Shown here piece after piece: positions 1 through 5,474 of a DNA stretch of 5,720 nucleotides. The notes below the pieces were generated by a model, which had not been told where the DNA came from, made no database searches, and saw nothing but the letters and a program-made list of their open reading frames with translations. Origin of the DNA: an uncultured Roseburia sp. GTDB lineage: Bacteria > Bacillota > Clostridia > Lachnospirales > Lachnospiraceae. The stretch covers positions 12,477 to 18,196 of the forward strand of contig CAJTYI010000065.1 in assembly GCA_910584215.1 (NCBI GenBank), read 5' to 3'. The translations under genes were made by a program, and so were the position numbers. Every line of letters begins with the position of its first letter. The stretch's first letter is position 1.

Positions 1-143
1 CAAAATATGAGCTGCTCTATACCAACGATAAAGCAGCTCAGATCATAGAAAAAATCGGCTATTCCACAGTGCAGAAATTTTCTGCGGATTTTCGGGATTA
101 CACCGGGTATACGCCCCTGCAGTTTAAACGGACATTCCGGTAA
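1..143 (+). CDS. AraC-family transcriptional regulator, C-terminal fragment (5' end outside window)
   Basis: Reading from base 3, 46 codons run open to a TAA at 141-143. The peptide has the layout of the second helix-turn-helix of the AraC/XylS DNA-binding domain: a helix containing AAQIIEKIGYS, then VQKFSADFRDYTGYTPLQFK, the usual 'GY.s...Fs..Fr...G.TP..fr' ending. The family binds DNA through two such motifs and activates or represses nearby genes. The sensor portion lies upstream of the window, so neither ligand nor type (stand-alone AraC regulator or YesN-like response regulator) can be told. The gene converges on psd, and their 3' ends overlap by 20 bp (124-143). Family assignment is firm; regulation of the adjacent lipid genes is only a possibility. 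Confidence 0.85.
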   Translation, partial: KYELLYTNDKAAQIIEKIGYSTVQKFSADFRDYTGYTPLQFKRTFR

Positions 144-993
144 AGTCCTCCGCGGACGCAGAATATTTTTTCTTCGCCACGATTTCCCCCATATGCACTG
201 TTATTTCACCATCCTCATTTTTGCGCCTATAGAGTTTTCCAGGAAAGCAGGCGGCGTCTTTTGGCAGCAGAATAATAATGGTTGAACCGCCAAATTCAAA
301 ATATCCTTTCTCCTCACCGGCATACACCCGTTCTGCCCGCGCAGCCTTTTTGTGGTTGCTTATTTTGCCAACGAGCAGGGCTCCTATTTCCATCTGTACG
401 ACCGTACCAAATGAATCTGTCTCGATCACCTGATACTCCCTGCAATTCTGCGCAAACACAGGAAATTTCCTCAACGCGACCGGCCTGACACAGTGCAGCC
501 TGCCCGCTATTTTGCTGATGCTAAGGCTCCTGCCGTCGGCGGCATAACAATACCTGTGATAGTTTGCCGGGGTCAGACGAAAGATGAGCGCCACGCCATC
601 CAAAAAACGGTCGGCAAGCCTTTTATCCTGCAATAAATCCTCGAGAGAAAACTCCGTATGTTTGACCGCAAAGACCTTATTTTTCTTGATTTTCACGTAC
701 TTTAAATACCCGTCGCACGGACTGATCAAATGATCTTTGGCCCAATCACAGCGCCACTTAGCTCTCGATCTGGTAAAGAAAGCGTTAAAAGACGCAAAAC
801 CCTCAGCAGGAATCACAATATCGCTCATATCAATGTCATGTTTGCGGATATAGTACGGCACAAGCCACCGTGAAGCTTCCGAAGAAAGATAACGCCCCGC
901 AATTGCTGACACTTTCGGCTGCACCAGCCCCTTTAAAATCATCCTTCCAAACACCGTATGATACAAAAACAGGAGCAATAACGAATCTTTCAT
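124..993 (-). CDS. psd: Phosphatidylserine decarboxylase proenzyme
   Basis: Decarboxylates phosphatidylserine to phosphatidylethanolamine at the membrane, using a pyruvoyl group made by self-cleavage. With the start at 993 the protein has 289 residues. Visible signatures are the N-terminal FLYHTVFGR segment, ASFNAFFTR, the SPCDG motif (Asp94), LTPANYHRY (His146) and the cleavage motif GGST, where Ser237 (codon 283-285) would become the pyruvoyl group. These match the Asp/His/Ser machinery of the family, so it should be active. The motif is GGST rather than the LGST of E. coli, as is common in the Clostridia-type branch. The start at 993 is chosen because GGAG lies 6 bp upstream and homologues begin close to the LYHT segment. 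In-frame ATG 1005, ATG 1047 and GTG 1071 are possible but have poorer ribosome sites. It is the last gene of the lipid cluster, after pssA, and its 3' end overlaps the convergent AraC-type gene by 20 bp. Confidence 0.93.
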   Translation of the reverse strand: MKDSLLLLFLYHTVFGRMILKGLVQPKVSAIAGRYLSSEASRWLVPYYIRKHDIDMSDIVIPAEGFASFNAFFTRSRAKWRCDWAKDHLISPCDGYLKYVKIKKNKVFAVKHTEFSLEDLLQDKRLADRFLDGVALIFRLTPANYHRYCYAADGRSLSISKIAGRLHCVRPVALRKFPVFAQNCREYQVIETDSFGTVVQMEIGALLVGKISNHKKAARAERVYAGEEKGYFEFGGSTIIILLPKDAACFPGKLYRRKNEDGEITVHMGEIVAKKKYSASAEDFTGMSV

Positions 994-999
994 GATTTT

Positions 1000-1003
1000 C
1001 TCC
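1000..1003 (-). promoter_or_regulatory. Ribosome binding site supporting the psd start at 993
   Basis: On the minus strand GGAG is followed by six bases (AAAATC) and ATG. This spacing is good and favours 993 over the longer in-frame starts. A stronger GGAGG at 1110-1114 exists but is placed for a TTG in another frame. Confidence 0.55.
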
Positions 1004-1080
1004 ATTTCTGCGCTGCTTTTTGCGCATATCAAGTTTGTGTAAGCCATTATGGCTTTGCAGCGCGCAGACACAAATCTCGC

Positions 1081-1104
1081 GATTGAAAATTTTAATTTTC
1101 AATC
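1081..1104. repeat. Perfect palindrome in the psd leader
   Basis: GATTGAAAATT and AATTTTCAATC form an exact 11-bp inverted repeat separated by two bases. On the psd message it lies 6 to 29 bases downstream of a strong GGAGG (1110-1114). It could be a DNA operator or an RNA hairpin; the AT-rich core makes the RNA form weak. The function is inferred only from position. Confidence 0.55.
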
Positions 1105-1119
1105 TTTATCCTCCAATTT

Positions 1120-1183
1120 AGAACTTCTTAGCGCATAAACGATTATCACGTTAGCGCCCTCTGGCATGAGCCTTAGAAGTTCT
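1120..1183 (-). promoter_or_regulatory. Nested inverted-repeat structure in the pssA-psd intercistronic region
   Basis: Read as minus-strand RNA just after the pssA stop, AGAACUUCU (1175-1183) can pair with AGAAGUUCU (1120-1128). Inside lie a short GGC-UCAU-GCC hairpin and a second arm closed by GCGC/GCGC and AACG/CGUU. Together they suggest a three-way-junction-like fold that ends just upstream of a GGAGG at 1110-1114. Each outer arm is also palindromic on its own (AGAA-N-TTCT), so a pair of protein-binding sites is an equal possibility. There is no U-run, so it is not an evident terminator. The repeats are seen directly; a regulatory role is inference. Confidence 0.4.
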
Positions 1184-1185
1184 TC

Positions 1186-1827
1186 TCACACTACATCCCA
1201 TCCCATAAAAAATATCATGCCCAATGCCTCGAGAATCCCCAGTAGTATAATGCCGATCTTGCCCAAAAGCCCAGGCTTTTTGATCTCAATAGGCAACAGA
1301 TATCCGATACCTGTTAGAATTAACAAGACCGGAAAACACCTGACACTCCGGCAAATCTTATGGTCATAGATCAGATAGACGGCCGGCAGCAGTACGGCAA
1401 TTGTAGTCACCGGCACCCCAAGATAACTTTTGCGCTTTTCCGTGGTTTGACTCTGCCGCTCTTCCTCCAGTACATTAAAAAATGCCAGACGTATCAGCGC
1501 GCACAAAATAAATAGCGCCGCAATAATCCCGGCAACCGTATCTCTGCCAGAAATTATGTAGACAAAGATGCCGGGCAAAACGCCAAAACTAATCAAATCA
1601 CTCAGCGAATCAATTTGTATTCCAAACCGCTTCTCGCTGTCGGTCCTCACTTTCGTCGCGGCCACCGCGCCGTCAAACATATCGCAGATTCCCGCCAGCA
1701 TCAGACAAAATACCGCATCCCAGTAATCCTCGCCAATCACCATAAGAATTCCACAGCATGCAAACAGCATACCTACATACGTCAATATCACAGTATAATC
1801 ATAATATCCTATCAGTTTTCTCTTCAT
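1186..1827 (-). CDS. pssA: CDP-diacylglycerol--serine O-phosphatidyltransferase (phosphatidylserine synthase)
   Basis: Transfers the phosphatidyl group from CDP-diacylglycerol to L-serine, making the substrate of Psd. It is an integral membrane protein of the CDP-alcohol phosphatidyltransferase family. With the start at 1827 it has 213 residues. The family motif begins CDMFDG and runs to FGIQIDSLSD: Asp49, Asp52, Gly53, Gly69, Asp73 and Asp77 are all present. The position usually held by Arg in 'DGxxAR' is Ala57. The ALIRLAFFNV and YLGVPVT segments further along are typical of PssA. Several hydrophobic helices follow, to the C-terminus. The start at 1827 has a GAGGAAAAGG stretch just upstream. 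ATG 1842 is an alternative, while the longest frame (to 1896) would overlap the preceding gene. It lies 23 bp after the DedA-like gene and about 190 bp before psd, so co-transcription is likely. PssA is favoured over PgsA by motif style and by adjacency to psd. Confidence 0.9.
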   Translation of the reverse strand: MKRKLIGYYDYTVILTYVGMLFACCGILMVIGEDYWDAVFCLMLAGICDMFDGAVAATKVRTDSEKRFGIQIDSLSDLISFGVLPGIFVYIISGRDTVAGIIAALFILCALIRLAFFNVLEEERQSQTTEKRKSYLGVPVTTIAVLLPAVYLIYDHKICRSVRCFPVLLILTGIGYLLPIEIKKPGLLGKIGIILLGILEALGMIFFMGWDVV

Positions 1828-1850
1828 TACCCTTTTCCTCATTTTGCGCT

Positions 1851-2408
1851 CTATTGTATGAATCCAAATGCCAGGCTGTAAGCCAAAATGCACCACGGTT
1901 TCCCCAAGATAATAATCCAGATAAACTTCTTACTGTCCATTTTTATTAAACCGGAAAGATAACATAAAAAATCATCGGGAAACAGCGGCAGCAGCGTAGC
2001 GACAAATAAAAACCATTCATACGATCTGCTGGCCTCCATCTTTCTGCTCCATTTATCATACTGTTTTTGTGAAAACATGGCAAGCACAAGATCCATGCCA
2101 TAGTGCTTCGCCAGAAAATATGCGATGATAGAACCCAGGCTGATGCCTATATAATTGCACCAAAAACCCGCCGCGCTCCCGAATGCGACGGCGCCCGCCG
2201 CGCATCCCAGATAACCAGGCAGCACCGGTATCACCACCTGTACTGCCTGAAATACCGTCAGCACCAGCGGTGCGGCCACGCCAAAGCTCTTCATATAATT
2301 TTGTAACGATTCCACAGAATCAAATTTCTGTTCAAAAAATTGCTTCGCAAGAAACAAAAGAATGACAACAACTCCCACAACAACCCATATTTTTACTTTC
2401 TTGCTCAT
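1851..2408 (-). CDS. DedA/TVP38/TMEM64-family (VTT domain) membrane protein
   Basis: A 185-residue integral membrane protein. After a short basic N-terminus there is one hydrophobic helix (about 7-21). The VTT/SNARE-associated core follows: FQAVQVVIPVLPGYLG (from about 53), a Gly/Ala-rich segment, GSIIAYFLAKHYG (92-104), LPLFPDDFLCYLSGL (140-154) and a C-terminal LGKPWCILAYSLAFGF helix. These are family hallmarks; DedA relatives have been linked to lipid transbilayer movement and membrane homeostasis, but the substrate of this protein cannot be read from sequence. The start at 2408 is chosen for the near-perfect AAGGAGGT four bases upstream; an in-frame extension to 2483 lacks such a site. 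It lies between the PAP2-like gene and pssA, and its stop is 23 bp before the pssA start. This suggests a role in handling phosphatidylserine or phosphatidylethanolamine, or their precursors (inference). Confidence 0.85.
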   Translation of the reverse strand: MSKKVKIWVVVGVVVILLFLAKQFFEQKFDSVESLQNYMKSFGVAAPLVLTVFQAVQVVIPVLPGYLGCAAGAVAFGSAAGFWCNYIGISLGSIIAYFLAKHYGMDLVLAMFSQKQYDKWSRKMEASRSYEWFLFVATLLPLFPDDFLCYLSGLIKMDSKKFIWIIILGKPWCILAYSLAFGFIQ

Positions 2409-2412
2409 ACTT

Positions 2413-2420
2413 ACCTCCTT
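2413..2420 (-). promoter_or_regulatory. Strong ribosome binding site of the DedA-like gene
   Basis: AAGGAGGT on the minus strand, four bases before ATG 2408. It matches the anti-Shine-Dalgarno sequence almost completely and decides the start. Confidence 0.85.
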
Positions 2421-2489
2421 CCGTTCTCCTATTTTTGCTGTTCCCATCCAAACAGCCGTGTTTTTCACCGCACCGGCTTCCATGACGCA

Positions 2490-3170
2490 TCAGCGCGAAA
2501 GCTTGCGGCTGATCATTCGGTTGATCTTCATCACGGCGCGCGTATACCAGCCGGCAAATCCACTTTTTTCGACAAACCAATAACTAAATTCCGCAAGCGC
2601 AACGCCGGCGGCCACATCATACCACACATGCTGTTTTGTCGTAAGCGTCGATATATAAATACTGACGGCAATCCAAAACGACGTGATTTGGTACCATTTT
2701 GGAATCTTTTTGTTCCCTCTCACTGCAATATAGCAAAAACAGCTTGTCAGACAGTGAATCGACGGAAGGAGATTATCAGCCGCATCCACTTGATACAGCA
2801 GCCGCATAAGCCCGTCCCACAGGGAATCCCCCACAATCGCAGGCCTCGTATTCGTCGTAGGAAATAAAAGGAAACATACCAGACAAACAAGTTTCGCAAA
2901 AAAATCGGCGCTGATGAAGCGAAATGCCTCTTTACTATCCTGCCGGCAGCCGATCACATAATTGATAATCCAAAACAAATAGCAGCCGAAATAAATGACC
3001 ACCGTCCACGGCAGCAGTGGAATCCGATCGTCAAAACCATTTGAAAGGTTAAAGTGCGGCCTGTCGGCAGTCAACAACCTCGAACCATAGTAAGCCAGCG
3101 TATTGCAGGCAAGCGTGAGCACAATTGGCACCCACATGTTTTTGGGCATGATCGGGTTCTTATGGGGCAT
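2490..3170 (-). CDS. PAP2-superfamily, Aur1-like membrane phosphatase/phosphotransferase
   Basis: A 226-residue polytopic membrane protein with hydrophobic segments near 13-30, 52-75, 87-103, 135-150, 160-176 and 182-200. PAP2 motifs are present in divergent form. Motif 1 keeps Arg109-Pro110 (TNTRP) but has Leu102 where the classic KX6RP Lys would be. Motif 2 is LPSIH (Ser137, His139). Motif 3 is STLTTKQHVWYD, with His181 and Asp185 but Thr175 where Arg is usual. The 'LPSxH ... TKQHxxxD' form is typical of the Aur1/inositol-phosphoceramide-synthase-like PAP2 branch, which includes bacterial members of unproven activity. The catalytic His pair is retained, so a lipid phosphate phosphatase or headgroup transfer reaction is expected. 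It heads the minus-strand lipid cluster, 81 bp before the DedA-like gene. The start at 3170 has AGGAGG ten bases upstream, slightly long spacing. A phosphatidylglycerophosphate or phosphatidate phosphatase is possible, but the substrate is unknown. Confidence 0.82.
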   Translation of the reverse strand: MPHKNPIMPKNMWVPIVLTLACNTLAYYGSRLLTADRPHFNLSNGFDDRIPLLPWTVVIYFGCYLFWIINYVIGCRQDSKEAFRFISADFFAKLVCLVCFLLFPTTNTRPAIVGDSLWDGLMRLLYQVDAADNLLPSIHCLTSCFCYIAVRGNKKIPKWYQITSFWIAVSIYISTLTTKQHVWYDVAAGVALAEFSYWFVEKSGFAGWYTRAVMKINRMISRKLSR

Positions 3171-3256
3171 AAATTTGTTTCCTCCTACTGTGATATATCA
3201 AATATAAGTCATACTTCTTAAGTGAAGCTTTCTATCTTTCTTAATTTTTCATAATT

Positions 3257-3265
3257 ATTTTATCA
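3257..3265 (-). promoter_or_regulatory. Candidate extended -10 promoter for the lipid operon
   Basis: On the minus strand TGATAAAAT fits an extended -10 (TGn followed by TAAAAT). No convincing -35 lies 16-18 bp upstream. It would give a leader of about 80 nt before the PAP2-like gene. This is the best candidate in the AT-rich divergent region, but weak. Confidence 0.3.
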
Positions 3266-3314
3266 ATAAATCCCCAAATGCGCCACATAAAATATTGCAA
3301 AACAAAATCAACTC

Positions 3315-3343
3315 TTGCGCAGATTGCCAAATTGTTGTAAAAT
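3315..3343 (+). promoter_or_regulatory. Candidate sigma-A-type promoter of the small ORF-chemoreceptor unit
   Basis: TTGCGC (3315-3320), a 17-bp spacer and TAAAAT (3338-3343) give a good housekeeping-type promoter. Transcription would start near 3350, about 45 nt before the TTG start at 3396. No sigma-28-type (flagellar) promoter was recognised, although chemoreceptor genes often have one. Confidence 0.5.
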
Positions 3344-3395
3344 TTAGTTGTGAATTATTACTTAGTACATCAAATGAATCGTAAAGGGGGCATGA

Positions 3396-3647
3396 TTGAC
3401 AGTTTCATGGAACAAAGCCATCACACAAGACGGTTATAATGCACTTGTCCGCGAAACCCCCTGCGCGCATCTTTTTGACATTTCTTATATTCTTGATCGG
3501 GTGTTTAGTGATCATGATCCACATGTAGACAGAATTGCATTCGTTTTAAACAAGCCGTCCAACGTCATATGGCTTTGGTCACAAGTTCTTACGACAGTAT
3601 CTAAAATGATAACCGTTTTTAAAAAGAGGAGGAATAAAAGGAAATGA
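3396..3647 (+). CDS. Hypothetical 83-aa protein, translationally coupled to the chemoreceptor
   Basis: Not recognised. The frame opens with TTG at 3396, five bases after a GGGGG-containing ribosome site (3386-3390). An ATG at 3392 with a similar site leads only to a 15-codon frame. The product is a mixed polar/hydrophobic protein with a histidine- and aspartate-containing middle (SDHDPHVDR, 38-46), a hydrophobic stretch (VIWLWSQVLTTV, 57-68) and a very basic tail (KKRRNKRK, 76-83). No family motif is evident. Its TGA overlaps the ATG of the chemoreceptor as ATGA, which suggests coupled translation. The basic tail is encoded by the very bases that form the receptor's AGGAGG ribosome site, so its composition may reflect that constraint. 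It could be a real accessory protein, a leader peptide for the receptor, or a decayed gene remnant. Confidence 0.45.
   Translation: MTVSWNKAITQDGYNALVRETPCAHLFDISYILDRVFSDHDPHVDRIAFVLNKPSNVIWLWSQVLTTVSKMITVFKKRRNKRK
3627..3643 (+). promoter_or_regulatory. Ribosome binding site of the chemoreceptor gene
   Basis: AGGAGG at 3627-3632 is 11 bases before ATG 3644, a long spacing. An AAGG at 3638-3641 is too close. Suboptimal spacing fits dependence on coupled translation from the preceding small ORF. Confidence 0.55.
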
Positions 3648-5386
3648 GCACGTTTTTAAAAAACCTGAGCATCCGATTCAAGATTTTGATTCCAGTGGCG
3701 GTCTTGGGCTGCCTAATGTTCATATTGGGCGCTATGAGCATCCAGAGCGCACGTCAGATTATGTCGTCCAGCGAGGAGATCTCCGGCAACTACGCCATTA
3801 AAATCGAACAGTTAGGGGATGTCACAGGTTCTTATCAGACGCTTCGCCGCGTGGCATTCGCCCATATCGTCGCACAGGGAGACACCGAGCTTCAAAAAAC
3901 GCTGGAAGATGAGGCCGATTCCCTAAAAACAACGATTAGCGGTCTGTGTAAAGAATACGAAGCGACACTCGATTCATCCGACGAGGAGAACAGTTTCCGG
4001 CAGTTTGAAGCCGACTACGCCGCTTATCTGGAAATCTACGATGCCATTCTTACATACAGCGCCGACGGCGAGATCGATAAGGCTTCCAGCCTCGCCAACG
4101 ACGATCTCAAAGTCGCGGGTACTGCGCTTACCGCAGAATTAAACGATATGCGCACGATGAACAAAACAAACATGGACAATGCCGTTACGCACCAGGAACA
4201 GTTATACCAAACGATTATACGCACCATCATCATCGCCGTTGTGGTCGCCGCCCTAGTGCTGGGTTTTGTCGTATGGGTATGCTGGACATGGGTCTGCAAA
4301 CGTCTCATCAATATCAACAAACAGCTTCGCGGCCTTATCACCACAATCGAGGAGGGCAAAGGCGATCTGACCCGCCGCGTGCAGTGTTTTTGTACCGACG
4401 AGATCGGCACGCTGGCTTCCGGAATCAACATCTTTATTGAAACGCTCCAGGGCATCATGGGCCAGATCAATACCAGCTCCAACAAGTTAGGTTCCGTTGT
4501 CAATCTGGTATCCAACAAAGTAGCCACGGCCAACAATAACTCCACCGATATCTCCGCCGTCATGGAGGAGTTGTCCGCATCTATGGAAGAAATTTCTTCC
4601 ACCATCACTGATATCAAAGGAAGCATCAGTGTCGTGGATGAGAACGTGATTGAGTTGTCAGACACCTCACAGGGTATGTACGACTATGCAGTCAGGATGC
4701 AGGAGCGCGCCGAGGGATTGGAGCGAAACGCAGTGGAGAACAAACAAAACACCAGCGATATTGTCAATGGCATCATTGACAAGCTTCAAAAAGCCATCGA
4801 GGACAGCAAGAGCGTTGACCGCGTCAATGACTTGACGGATGAGATTTTAAGCATTTCCAATCAGACAAACCTGTTGTCCTTGAACGCCTCCATAGAGGCG
4901 GCGAGAGCCGGTGAGGCGGGCCGCGGATTTGCCGTCGTAGCCGATGAGATCAGCCAGCTCGCAAATTCAAGCAGAGAGGCCGCAAACAATATTCAAACCA
5001 TCAACAATATGGTGGTCGGCGCAGTAAACGAGCTGATTGAAAGCGCAGACTCGATCGTGAAGTATATCAATAAAAATATTCTTCCCGACTACGAGGCTTT
5101 CGTCAACGCCGGCAGACAATATAACGACGATGCCGTACATGTCAATGAAATCGTCAATCGCTTCAATGATATGTCCGCTAATCTGAAACAGCTGATGAGC
5201 AATATAACCAATTCTATCGACGGCATCAGCCTATCCGTGGATGAGAGCACCAAAGGTGCTTCCAACGTTGCCATGAATACATCCGACCTGGTAAAAGATA
5301 TCGATGAGATCTCGGCGGCCATGGATGACAACAGACAAATCGCCGGCGGTTTAACGAGCGAGGCAGACCGGTTTATCAATCTATAA
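3644..5386 (+). CDS. Methyl-accepting chemotaxis protein (transmembrane chemoreceptor)
   Basis: A 580-residue membrane receptor that controls the CheA kinase through CheW and so flagellar behaviour. In order: TM1 (about 11-33); an extracytoplasmic helical region (about 34-189) resembling the four-helix-bundle MCP sensor type; TM2 (about 190-214); a HAMP domain (about 215-267, with GDLTRRV and DEIGTLASGINIF); then a long coiled-coil signalling domain. The hairpin tip at 398-450 carries the canonical sequences ISNQTNLLSLNASIEAARAG and GRGFAVVADEISQLA, which contact CheA/CheW. Glu pairs near 314-315 (SMEEI) and the 550-560 segment are plausible methylation regions. The protein ends in DRFINL and has no CheR-binding NWETF-like pentapeptide. 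Cysteines cluster at the TM2/HAMP boundary (213, 218) and in HAMP (248, 250). The ligand is unknown. It follows the 83-aa ORF with an ATGA overlap and is followed by stem-loops. No other chemotaxis gene is in the window. Confidence 0.96.
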   Translation: MSTFLKNLSIRFKILIPVAVLGCLMFILGAMSIQSARQIMSSSEEISGNYAIKIEQLGDVTGSYQTLRRVAFAHIVAQGDTELQKTLEDEADSLKTTISGLCKEYEATLDSSDEENSFRQFEADYAAYLEIYDAILTYSADGEIDKASSLANDDLKVAGTALTAELNDMRTMNKTNMDNAVTHQEQLYQTIIRTIIIAVVVAALVLGFVVWVCWTWVCKRLININKQLRGLITTIEEGKGDLTRRVQCFCTDEIGTLASGINIFIETLQGIMGQINTSSNKLGSVVNLVSNKVATANNNSTDISAVMEELSASMEEISSTITDIKGSISVVDENVIELSDTSQGMYDYAVRMQERAEGLERNAVENKQNTSDIVNGIIDKLQKAIEDSKSVDRVNDLTDEILSISNQTNLLSLNASIEAARAGEAGRGFAVVADEISQLANSSREAANNIQTINNMVVGAVNELIESADSIVKYINKNILPDYEAFVNAGRQYNDDAVHVNEIVNRFNDMSANLKQLMSNITNSIDGISLSVDESTKGASNVAMNTSDLVKDIDEISAAMDDNRQIAGGLTSEADRFINL

Positions 5387-5390
5387 TCCC

Positions 5391-5427
5391 AAATGCGGCA
5401 TCGGTTTCCTGATGCCATACAGCATTT
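5391..5427 (+). other. Bulged stem-loop just after the chemoreceptor stop
   Basis: AAATGC (5391-5396) pairs with GCATTT (5422-5427), and GGCATC (5397-5402) with GATGCC (5411-5416). This makes a 12-bp stem with a five-base bulge and an eight-base loop, four bases after the stop codon. It is not followed by a T-run, so it may protect the 3' end rather than terminate. Confidence 0.5.
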
Positions 5428-5434
5428 AAGACAG

Positions 5435-5474
5435 AGACGGCGGAACTGTAAATTACAGTTCCGCCGTCTTATTG
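5435..5474 (+). terminator. Probable transcription terminator after the chemoreceptor gene
   Basis: Positions 5435-5451 and 5453-5469 are a perfect 17-bp inverted repeat around a single central base. The arm starts AGACGGCGG, so the stem base is GC-rich. It is followed by TTATT, a short T-rich tail. The symmetry and location 49 bp after the stop make an intrinsic terminator likely, though the tail is weak. Confidence 0.75.

Noticed and set aside
71..85. GCAGAAA-T-TTTCTGC palindrome as terminator for psd on the minus strand
   Set aside because: It lies within AraC-domain coding sequence and has no T-run in the psd direction; probably chance.
145..171. GTCC/GGAC mini-hairpin followed at a distance by TTTTTT, as terminator of the AraC-type gene
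   Set aside because: The stem is only 4 bp and the T-run begins about 8 bases after it; it also lies inside psd coding sequence.
2430..2462. GCTGTT/AACAGC hairpin between the PAP2-like and DedA-like genes as an internal terminator
   Set aside because: Only 6 bp, and on the transcribed strand it is followed by A residues, not U; the gap is short and fits co-transcription.
2340..2867. 175-codon plus-strand frame across the PAP2/DedA junction
   Set aside because: Low-complexity, His/Arg-rich translation opposite two clear membrane protein genes; a shadow frame.
3213..3220. ACTTCTTA shared by the operon upstream region and the pssA-psd gap (1123-1130), as a common operator
   Set aside because: An eight-base match in AT-rich DNA is easily chance, and the AGAA-N-TTCT palindrome is not complete at 3213.
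4036..4665. 209-codon minus-strand frame inside the chemoreceptor gene
   Set aside because: It is antisense to the conserved HAMP and signalling region, with no ribosome site and no recognisable protein; a shadow of the receptor frame.
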